Of a DNA stretch of 64,000 bases, positions 24,705-34,793 are shown piece by piece. The number at the start of each line of letters is the position of its first letter. Position 1 is the first letter of the stretch. The translations under genes and the position numbers were made by a program. The notes beneath the pieces are model-generated. The model worked only from the letters and a program-made list of their open reading frames with translations. It was not told where the DNA came from and searched no databases. This DNA is from Enoplolaimus lenunculus (Eukaryota > Nematoda > Enoplea > Enoplida > Thoracostomopsidae), in the NCBI GenBank assembly GCA_030248215.1, contig JASANG010002829.1, positions 62,001 to 126,000 on the forward strand, written 5' to 3'.

Positions 24705-27700
24705 ATGAATTTTCTCGGTTCGTTCCTTGAAGCGCTGAAACCTCGATATGACGATGACGTCGTCGACCGGTTGAGTTACTACTATACAACGTTGATTATT
24801 TTGGCTCTCTCTATCACAATTAGCGCAAAACAGTATGTTGGACAACCGATTCAGTGTTGGGTACCTGCGCAGTTTACAGGTTTGGGCCCATATTCTTAAA
24901 TGTGCATATCAACTATTATCAGTTAGTTAGTAATAGGTTTTCAAACTCACAAACTATCGCAGTTAATTGCGACTCAAAATTGGTACAGAAGTAGAGCAAA
25001 TCATATGCGAACAATGTGCTGAATTTTGAGCGTCAACATTTTACTGGTATCAAAGTTGCAAACCGTATAACCAACTGGTGATAGGTGCTACACACATTTG
25101 AGAATACGGCACCTCGTTTGTGTGTTAGTATTTTTGTTAGTTTAAATTTATCTCCACTGGGGGTAACATTCTTTTATTCGGTTACAAACTGTAATTTTGT
25201 TTGTAAGGTTGATACTATGCTTGTTTTGCGGCGCCGACTAAATGCCGGCCGGTGCCAGACATCAAACAAATTGTTGTTTACAAATTGATATACTGTGCTA
25301 CGCAGCAACAAACGTGCGTTGGGGTACGGTGCCGAACGGCAACGTACGACGCCGAACGGTAACGGACGGCGCCGGACAGAGCCGGACGTCATCAAATGTA
25401 TAGCGCCACGGCAACCAGTCCCCGTTATTTCAATCCCCAATACAGGGTACATTTGGTACTTACCTATATTTTGGACCGGAAATATTTACGAACTATTCAG
25501 ATATTTATGAACCCTAATTAGGGATTTTTAACTCGATCGAACGCTCTCCAACTCCGGTGGTGGCCAAAATTATTCTGTGGATGCTGAACGCCTCTGAATC
25601 TTTTATGTCTATAAGCTCGCTCAGTCAGTTTGCACACATAGACTTTTGATCAATCTTTATTCCAGGAGCTTGGGAGCAGTATGCTGAAAATTACTGCTTT
25701 GTTCAAAACACCTATTGGCTTGGCGTTGACTATCCGATCCCGAGAAGCATTTGGGAACGTGAGCATCGTGAACTCGGCTACTATCAATGGGTGCCGTTTA
25801 TTCTTGCATTAGAAGCGTTATTCTTTTATTTTCCGTGTGTCGTGTGGCGAGTGCTCAACCAACAATCAGGTATACGTGTATGTGATTTAAGTCGAAATAT
25901 ACGGTGACTGACGGTGTCCTGTGGCGACGGATGGTGACGGACACTGACCGCCGATGCCGAAAAACATATAAAAATTGTAAACAGTACAGTGCCACAATTA
26001 TTCCAAGACTTAATTCCCTGAAATTATTTCCGTACAAAATCTTAGTTTGAGTTGGATTAGTTTAAGGTACCTATGTATGCAAATTATATCTGGATGGTCA
26101 TATCGGAAGTGTAGAATAGTAAAGGAAAACTGGCGAGCAAAGCAAGCGAAAACTCAGACGCATTTTAAAAATACGACTGGTTTTGTTTGGGTTTTTAGCT
26201 GAGGACCCGTGGGTTCGGCGTACAATGCAAAAAATGGTGAGTCAAATTGACTCTCTACGAAATAGGCTATTCCTGACTACACAAACTGAGTCACAATTCG
26301 ACTCCGCTAGAGTCAAATTGAGTCGAACTTGACTCAGGCGGAGTCAAATTTTCACTCAGTTTGTGTAGTCAGGAAAAGCCTATTTCGGAGAGTCAATTTG
26401 ACTCACTATTTTTTGCAGTGTATGTTGATGCACATATTGTGAAATTCCTTTAGGCCCTAAATTTGTATTTTGTGCTCGGACCACGAGGCTATAACCTAGT
26501 TAGCGTGTATCGATAATCTGCCGCTGTGCCTCCTGTATCGCTTCGTCGAGGAACTGAATAATTTTTATTTTTGGTAAGTATGTATAGCTTATAACAGAAT
26601 ACCTGATACCTCGACAACAAACGTGCATTACGAAAATTAAATAGAAAGAATACTCTTCTGGAAGTGCAAAAATTATTTACACTTCACATATTGACACGTT
26701 TAAAATGTCGGAAAGACATAATTTTGTTTCGATGAGAAATGGCCTCATTGGAGACCGCAGGAAACCTCGAGTGGCAAGGTTCGCGAGCCCATATAAAGAT
26801 CAGGGTCGGAACGTTTTTTGTGGGACTAGGTAGAATGGAGTAAAGTTAAGGTTTAGACTAATTTTTTTGCTTGGCTTAGACTTACGCGCTTAGGCTTAGA
26901 AATATTTTTATAATACTGTTCCGCCCCTGTTCTTTACACTGGCCGGTTCGCGGTGCTTTTCAGGACACTGTAAATTATACGCTTCTGAAATGAATACTGG
27001 CTACGTCGCTGCTTTCAAATAATTCGTTTTATGGTTGTTTCGAAGAACTTTTGTTTTGAAAAAAGAAAGTTAACTAACGTAAATATTAATAAATAAAAAA
27101 CAGTATCAAACTATATTATTGATAGAAAACACGAGGGCTATAATTTACAAGTATTAAAAGGTCCAGGACCGCAGCAGCCACTCCCATACTGTCCATTTTG
27201 GCGCCCACCCCAAAGTAGGGCCCGCACCCTAACAAGATTTTAAAAAAAATATTTGAAAAATGATTTGATCATCGTAAGTGCACGCTCCCTAAATTTTGGA
27301 GGGTTCCACCTTAGCTTTCCCCGGAACTGGTAGTTACTTTATATTTTAGTTTATAGATTTCTGTCAAAAACAAAGATGCAATAACATATGCGGTCCTAGA
27401 AATTTGGGGTTACAATTAGAAGTAGTTGGTAACACGGGAGCAAACGTATCCCTCGTATTCCATATATTAACTGTTGATAGATTTTTCAGTTTCGTTCACT
27501 GTAAATTCCGATGAGTTACTTACACAACTCAGAGTGGGAATTGGTCGTTTCTGGTTAGTTATGAGTTATATACAGTAAAAGCATGAACTCGCTCTGAGTT
27601 GATTTAATTCTCACTAAAAATATGCTTAAAATTAAAAAAACTGTTGCCGAATTAATTGTCGGTTTTACTTGCTATGGTGCTTGGCAAAGTTTTACTTAAT

Positions 27701-30700
27701 TATAAAAGCACACATAAAATTCTTAGTTTCACATTTACTTAATTAATCAGCAAATAACAACAGTAGTTTTGCTTATTTACATTATTTCAGCAAAGATTTA
27801 CTCAATATTTAGAACACTTATACGTTAAACAGTTAGTGAAATATGACTCAAGTATTTCAAGTGAAATGTTTTTACACAGTTCCGGGTGTAACTCAGAATG
27901 AGTTCATTCAATTCACAATTCTGAGTTCTTAAAGACCTAATTCTGAGCTTAGACTTCTCAGCGGATCTATCTTATTCTGAGGTAAAATCAACTCACTTGA
28001 ATTTACAGTGTTGACAGATTTTAAAATTTTGTTATGTTAGCACTTTTAGCGTTTATTGATTGGTGCTATTTTAGAAATTGACGTACAAAGTGTGGTACAA
28101 ATGGCCGCCGATGGCAAAAACATTACACAGGAAGAACGTGAAAAAGTTGTCAAAACAATTTCAAGACACATCGAAGATGCAATGGACATTCAACACAACT
28201 TGGAACTTCAAAAGAAATCTGTTATTTCGCAAATGACCGACTGCGGCAAATCAAAAGGAATATACATTACAATACTGTAAGTGTGTTTGTTTCTTTTAAC
28301 ACACACTCCGAAACCCAATTGAGGTATTCTTTTACACTGTAAATTCCGATGAGTTAATTAACCAACTCAAAGAACGGCATAGTCATATCTGGTTATTTCT
28401 GAGTTAATCAGAGAAATATTAACTCACTGTGACCTGGTTTAATTCCGGGTGATTGAATTAACTCAAAATAAGGTCAATCAATTCAGAATACTGTAACGGT
28501 GTCTGCGGCTTTCTCAGGTAACAACCAAAACTTACTCAATTGATTAACCAAACTAGGATAACGCTTCCAATCGAGAGAATGTTGCACTCCAGCACAATAG
28601 TAATAATAATAATAATCCAAACCAAAATGTCTTTGAAGCGATCCATAATACGGCCTGATTATACAAAACGATTCCAGTATATTTCAATGATATCTCTCCC
28701 AACCTATTCGCCGGTTAGATATTTATAACACAACCTATGAATCAAAGCTTAAATCACGGCGATATAAAAAAATTTTTATTTCTCGGTTGAGAAAGCGTTC
28801 ACATTCAAAACGTTTTAACCCGTTATTGTTCTACTCCCCAAAACATCCAATTAAAAGTTCAACTTAATATACAAATCTCAAATGTACCAATCTAAAATGT
28901 ACAAATCTAAAATGTGAATCATGCCGAATGTCACAATACTGAGTTTTGAAAGACCTAATTTAGAGCTCAGGCATTTGAGTGGATTTCGCTCATTCTGAGT
29001 TATAACCAACTCACTGGAATTTACAGTGTAAACCTTTTGTTTGTCACGCTCAACATAGCTCTCAAAATATATAAAAGAAAGGGCATATGCCCCGAACAGA
29101 ATTGTTTTATGATAAACTATAAAGTATCTTGCAATTTTTCACTTCAGATAATTTTGTATGCAAAATGATCAGGTTTCCCTCGACCTAACAATTTTTCTCG
29201 TCACATTTTTGGTGACAAAATGTAAACGTCATCTGCTGTACAGTTCTTCGCTACCAATGGCACATATATAGCGCATACCGTAAAAATTCCGTTTCATAAC
29301 GTTTGCCAGCTCGCCGGCTCCCAGTCAGAAATTTTTGGATCCGCCGCATGGTTTGTTGGTATATGGGTATCGGCTCTTGGAGTATATATGTAGTATTACA
29401 ACAATTTAAAATTAGTTTTGTTTTTGATAATTTTTACTCAATTTAAGGTATTTATTCATCAAATTAACGTACGTGCTCAATTCAGCCGGCCAATTTTTTA
29501 TGCTCAACTCGTTTCTTGGCATGGGTCACGGCTTTTGGGGTGTTCGCGTGCTGCGCGACTTGTACTATGGACATGAATGGGAAGAGTCTGGTCATTTCCC
29601 ACGTGTGACGTTGTGCGATTTTCAAATTCGTGTGATTGGAAATATTCATCGATATACGATTCAGTGCGTGCTAATGATCAATATGTTTAACGAAAAAATA
29701 TTTTTATTCCTTTGGTGGTGGTTCTTTTTGGTTGCAGGTTCAGTTTGGCTTTCATTTGTTTATGTTTATTTATTTATTTATTTATTTATTTATTGTTTTT
29801 GGTATATTTTGAGTTTTGTTTATGCGACCATGCTAGATTTCAAAATCGAACAGCGTTTTATTGCTGAATGTTATGTTACAATTGGGGGTCGGGACACTCT
29901 TCTAGCGTATGCCACATATTTTAAAGAGAAAATTAAACATTTGTTAATTTAACTACACTGTAAATTCCGATGAATGGGTTAATGAACTCAGATAGCGAAC
30001 TGGTTATTTCTGGTTATTTCTGGTTATTTCTGCTTTAATAACAGTAAACATTAACTAACTCTGTACTGATTTAATTTTGGATTAGTTGATCAAATACACA
30101 AAATGAGTTAAGTCAATTCAGAATTCTAAGTTCTGAAAGACCTAATTCAGAGCTCAGACCTCGGGGTGGATTTAACTTATTCTGAGTTAAAATCAACTCA
30201 CTGAAAATTACAGTGAAATAGACGCTTGTTATAAAAATGGATAATTTTTTGGTGTTCGTCTGCAAACCTGGCACTGGAAGCTTTCTTAAAATTGTCCCGA
30301 AACGGAAACTACATAGGTTTTATCGAGTAATGCGGTTATATTTAACTTTTTTTTTTGTTCAGCTTTTTTTCTTATTCTTTTTATTTGCTTGAAATTTTTA
30401 ATTGTTTTAAATTTATTTTTACGAAGTTGCGATTTCATGATATGTCGAAAAGTGCAAACAACAACAGCTCTTTGCAAACTATATAATTACTACCTACTGT
30501 GGCTTTGAGTTCGATTTTGAAACTTAGTTTTAATAAGAATTAGAATGAGATATTAAGTTAAGAGTACGAACCGAAACTAAAATTTGCATTCTATATACAC
30601 AAAAGGCTTGGCCAATGTAAAGAATAGGGGCGGAACAGTGTTATAAGCATATATATGTATAAGCCTAAGCCTAAGGTTAAGCCTGAGCGTAAGAATGAGT

Positions 30701-31881
30701 TTATTCCTAAACCTAATCCTAAGCCGAAGCCGAAGCGTAAGAATGAGTTTATTCCTAAGCCTAAGCCAAGCAAAAATATTAGTCTAAAGGTTAAGCTTAC
30801 TCTATTGCAGTCCCACAGAAAAACGTTCCGCCCCTGATCTTTACATGGGCCAAACATTTTATATAAAAAAATAAACACAACTCATTTGGGTGCCGTTGAT
30901 CTGATAAAATTTTGGCTGTACCTGCGTCGTAAGAAAAGTTTGATTTTCAAATATCTGCCATAAGTGAGCATATACGAAAAAACGTTTATGAGTATCATCA
31001 AAATTTGTGAGCAATTTTCTTAATTCACAAAAGTATAAAAATATATTGAAATGTATAACTGAGACTTGTACAAAATTTAATATTTTGATTGAAGGAAAAT
31101 GAATGTTTAATATTAAATCACTTCAGTTTTGTTCATGGCTCTTTTATGTTCTATCACAAGGTTTAGGCTTAGATTTAGGAAAAGGCTTAGTTAAGCCTTG
31201 ATCCACGCTTCTACCTACGAAAACGCGTTAACCTGAAATATATGAGCGAAGCGAAAGTGTGCAAGAGCTAAGCTTAAATGTTTCTCATCAGTCATGACTA
31301 GTTTTTTGTTGATTTCAGTCGCTACAATCCTCGGTCTTGTCTACTGGTTGATTGATTTTCTACCAGCTGCAAAACAAGAAGCGTTCGTTCGCCGCTACTT
31401 ATCTGCTGCGACTCCTGGTTCCAGTTCCGGTTCTGTTTCCGCCGACAAATCGAAACGAGCGATAGCTCGGTTTGTTTCGTCTGGTCTGCGGCCAGACGGG
31501 GTGTTTGTAATGCGACTGGTGGCCACCAACGCTTCCGATATCATTGCAGCGGAAATTATCGAAGAGCTGTGGGTAATTTTTCAGCAACGTCATCCTGATC
31601 CTGCGAATCATAGCCCAAATGACATGGGGGGTGACCTTTATACGGCACTTTTGGGTCCTCCAGGCAACGATAAAGCGCTGTTGCGCAGTGGATCCGGTTC
31701 GGTTAAAGATGGAGGCTCGGGTCCTCCTAGTTATTCGTCTAATTTGCATAAGCGGCCAGGGTCGTACGTTGCGACGAAAGGTGGTTTGTTGATGGATATG
31801 CATCCAGGAGCCGGGCAAGTAAATAAAATCGAGCAATTAGAAGCCCCGCCTTCGGCTAGACAACCACCCACTGCGGTGTAG
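24705..31881 (+). CDS. Innexin gap-junction protein
   Basis: Innexins form gap junctions and hemichannels in protostomes. Exons are 24705-24879, 25666-25869, 28075-28276, 29448-29737 and 31319-31881; all junctions are GT-AG with matching phase, giving 477 residues. TM1 spans about 25-45. Loop 1 has the two conserved cysteines C51 and C69 ([22 protein letters not shown]). The YYQWV signature (97-101) opens TM2. TM3 follows [13 protein letters not shown]. Loop 2 has C250 and C267. TM4 begins at [12 protein letters not shown], with its end in exon 5 (ILGLVYWL). The cytoplasmic tail includes [14 protein letters not shown]. Introns hold several MITEs. The frame stays open 71 codons past the exon 4 donor. 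Which innexin paralogue this is cannot be told by eye. Confidence 0.96.
26223..26420. mobile_element. TGAGTCA palindromic MITE, copy 2
   Basis: The ends are CAATGCAAAAAATGG and TTTTTTGCAGTG with TA flanks. It is the same palindromic family as 23087-23295. It lies in innexin intron 2. Confidence 0.75.
26787..26944. mobile_element. TTAGGC-bearing MITE copy (innexin intron 2)
   Basis: The left end reads GCCCATATAAAGATCAGGG. The right end has CTGTTCCGCCCCTGTTCTTTACA. The interior carries TTGGCTTAGACTTACGCG and CTTAGGCTTAG. It is an inverted-orientation relative of the copies at 30.6, 38.5 and 61.7 kb. Confidence 0.7.
27497..28010. mobile_element. CACTGTAAATTCC MITE, copy 2
   Basis: It starts CACTGTAAATTCC and ends AATTTACAGTG. 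At 514 bp it is about twice the basic length because a central segment is larger. It lies in innexin intron 2 just ahead of exon 3. Confidence 0.75.
28335..29028. mobile_element. CACTGTAAATTCC MITE, copy 3
   Basis: It starts CACTGTAAATTCC and ends TTTACAGTG, with TA on both sides. At 694 bp it is the longest family member here; the centre (about 28500-28930) looks like unrelated inserted or captured DNA. It lies in innexin intron 3. Confidence 0.75.
29956..30215. mobile_element. CACTGTAAATTCC MITE, copy 4
   Basis: It starts CACTGTAAATTCC and ends AATTACAGTG, with a 5' TA only. A short tandem repeat of TGGTTATTTC is present near the left end. It lies in innexin intron 4, immediately after the stop of the read-through frame. 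Confidence 0.75.
30610..30851. mobile_element. TTAGGC-bearing MITE copy (innexin intron 4)
   Basis: The ends are GGCCAATGTAAAGAATAGGG and CCCCTGATCTTTACATGGGC. The interior is almost wholly CCTAAGCCTAAG-type repeat interleaved with CGTAAGAATGAGTTTATTCC, which is present twice. This gives spurious repeated frames on both strands. Confidence 0.85.
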
Positions 31882-32227
31882 GCGATCATGATTGTACCGT
31901 ATTGAGGCCCATGTTAATTATAGGCGCCTGTCCACGAAGCGACAAAGAAACTAGGAGGTTTTAAATTGACGCTTTAAATTTAGGCTAGTTTAGGCATAAA
32001 CTTAGGCTAAGCCTTTGTTCGCAGGCATTTATATTGAACGTGGGCCATTTTCGGAATAACGCATAACAATTGATGAACAAGGAACCTTATATAGCATACA
32101 ACGTGAGTTTTGTTTGTAGAAAGTTATAAAAGTACGACGGAGTAAAATGAGTTTTGGTGAGAACTAAGTGTAAATAGCTTGGGATACATATAAAACGGAA
32201 ACCAGACACATTTTTTTCTTCAATGCC

Positions 32228-32233
32228 AATAAA
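32228..32233 (+). terminator. Candidate polyadenylation signal of innexin
   Basis: AATAAA lies about 350 bp after the innexin stop. A second lies at about 32348. Either would give a plausible 3' UTR. Confidence 0.4.
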
Positions 32234-32349
32234 ATGTTTTAATCGCCTGGCTGTGTAGATTTCCGGATGTTCCCTGAACCCGGTCGTGGATAGTTTGAAA
32301 AATTTCAGCCTGTGATATTTCGATGAGTTAGAGTTGTTTTATGAATCAA

Positions 32350-34085
32350 ATAAAGATTTTTAACCATAAGTAGTCAACGAAGCATTTAAATAAAAATGAA
32401 ACGCGGACGAGACCGTTAGCCAAGGGGAGACCAGGAGGGTTCAACCCTCCATGGATAAATTTCGGCAACTCCTAAAAAATTTTCAAACTGAGTTGTAAGC
32501 CGTTGAAAGCTTTTGTGTGCCCCTCCTAAAAATTTTCTAGCCCTCACAGAAAGGTCGTCTGTCTACGGGACTGAGCGCTGTCCTGATTATGCGCCAATGG
32601 TTGGTGATGCCAAAATACTTCAGTATATATTCAAATTGTCAAAATAATATTCAGGTGGTGTGTTTAGTGCAATAAATATATATACTGCTTTTGTTTAAAT
32701 TTGGCATTATCTGGGAGATAACGAATCCTGGATGAAGCTGGCACAAGTACAAAGTGAACTGTGTCAGTCCTGTATGGACGCCAATTCCGATGGGGGTGGG
32801 GAGGTCACTGACCCTCCCCCACAATTTTGAGTATTAAACTTTGTAGGCATTTTTGACACCACTCACATTTTGAACGACAACAAACATGAGACGAGCCTAA
32901 ATTACTGAACTGTCCCCGCCCCTTTTTGAGAATAAATATCCGCCCATGCGGTCCTAGATAACAACTAAAACAAATAAACAATATTTAGCATTTTATTAGG
33001 ACCGTTTTAATTTTACGGGACCATTTCTCAAACAAAAACAATCTGTAGGCAGTGGTAGTCTGTCACCAACTTCCGCCACAAGTTTATATTTCCGCTTTTG
33101 TAAAGGAAAATGCTTGTTTATCACAAGGTCGTCACCGCTGCTCCTGAGCCCAGTCCTTTGACTTTTCAATGCTGGGCAAACTGTGCAAGAGCCTTGTGGT
33201 TTACAAGTTTACCGCAATCGTGTAAATATTTTTGTATAAATTTGAATTTTACCAACCATCGCGCATTTTCAGCAGTGCCGAGAGTAGCTCAGTACCCAAA
33301 CATAGATCTTTCGCAATGTTTTGGGCCTCACTCGGTTTCATTCAACTATATACGGATAGTTATCAAAATAACGGAAACGGAAACGTAAAACGGATATTGA
33401 ACTATAAAGGTTTCAAAAATGTTTTATTTTTCTGCCAACACAATTGATGCCTGCATATATTCACCTGTTTTTTAAAAATTCGAAACAAAAAACGGCGGAT
33501 GCATCGAAATTTTAAGATTTTTGATGAATTTTATAATTTTTATTTTGTTTTAAACAATTGAAGCATACCTGCAACGAATATAGAATTGCGAGATATATAC
33601 GTGATTTATAACTAATTTTGAGCGTAATAATAGAATTTCCGTTATTTCCATAACGGTAACGGAAACGGACACCGATTTTTACCGTACACGGATATCCGGT
33701 TACACCCTGATATATGTACATATATACCTATCTCACCAAAGATAATCATTTTATTTCATTCGAAGAGAGCCTTGATGAATGGTACGGCGCTTTGTGGTTC
33801 TCATAAAAGCCAGAGTGATCTTATTTGGAACGCACTCGTTCCACACTCTTGCGTGCACCAAGTTTTTGTTTACTTACGCAGCAGAACCGCTGCACAAGTT
33901 TTATTTCAAACATATCATTTTATACAATTTTCGCACGATGCTGTGGCAGACAATCGGAGTCTAGAATCCATCTTGAGTTCTGTGTTTAGTTTTTGACAAA
34001 AAATTTTACCACACTGCTTTCATGTGTAACTTGACGAGTAAAAAAATTGAAAAACAATACGGACACAAATGATAAACTGTCTATT
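32350..34085. other. Intergenic DNA with a hAT-type end
   Basis: No gene recognised. About 33346-33709 is an element relic rich in GGAAACGGAAACG words. It ends CGGATATCCGGTTACACCCTG at 33709, the right terminus of the CAGGGTGTAACCGG hAT-type family. Open frames at 33110-33388 and 33772-33996 have no domain signature. Confidence 0.45.
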
Positions 34086-34092
34086 AAACGGG

Positions 34093-34286
34093 GAATCAAA
34101 TTGACTCTCTCGGAAATAGGCTTTTCCTGACTACACAAACTGAGTCAAATTCGATTCCGCCAGAGTCAAATTCGATTCACTATGTCGCACGTTTGACTCT
34201 GGCAGAGTCGAATTTGACTCAGCTTGTGTAGTCAGAAAAAGCCTATTTCCGAGAGAGTCAATTTGACTCCCCATTTTTTACAGCGC
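34093..34286. mobile_element. TGAGTCA palindromic MITE, copy 3
   Basis: Same palindromic structure as 23087-23295 (CTGACTACACAAACTGAGTC in both arms). The outermost TIR bases are decayed. Confidence 0.7.
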
Positions 34287-34689
34287 ACAAATGGTAACAA
34301 GTTGTCTTGCAGACCTTAAACGCTGATTTGTTAGCTTCTAAACATTCAGAGAAATTTCGGCGTGGTATTTAAATCTTTACTGCTAGCACACACCGATGTA
34401 CATAACATCAACCTGTACGTGGTAAATGTGCCATGTTCTGTATAATCCGCCGTATACACGCTAAAGTTGCATCGTCTGATTCAACAGCAGCTGTCGTGTG
34501 GAACAGGTCCCGAACACGATGCACGACTACAGTTCAAAGCCAACGCATAAACCTGCACCAAACGTAACCAAAGGTATTCTCCATGGCTTATGACTTGGTT
34601 CGGAACCTGTTTAGACATATTAGCCTGTAGCCGGTAATTCAAGAACTGTTTCCAAACTATTTATTGTACCTTTAATGAAAGTAGGTGCG

Positions 34690-34695
34690 TTTATT
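34690..34695 (-). terminator. Candidate polyadenylation signal of the Ly6 gene
   Basis: TTTATT on the plus strand is AATAAA on the minus strand, about 100 bp after the Ly6 stop codon. Confidence 0.45.
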
Positions 34696-34793
34696 CAAAA
34701 CCTTCAATCGCCTGTAAAAAAGCTTAATCCTTCTTTCTCAATTTGAGTTAAACCTGGACATCACAAGCTGACGTTGAGAATAAATCAGTTTCG

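Noticed and set aside
30591-30878. Repeated GLGLG / KPKPK frames on both strands
   Set aside because: These are translations of the TTAGGC-type hexamer repeat inside a MITE, not a repeat protein.
33110-33996. Several 60-90 codon frames between innexin and Ly6
   Set aside because: Multiple frames overlap each other, none shows a domain, and part overlaps an element relic.
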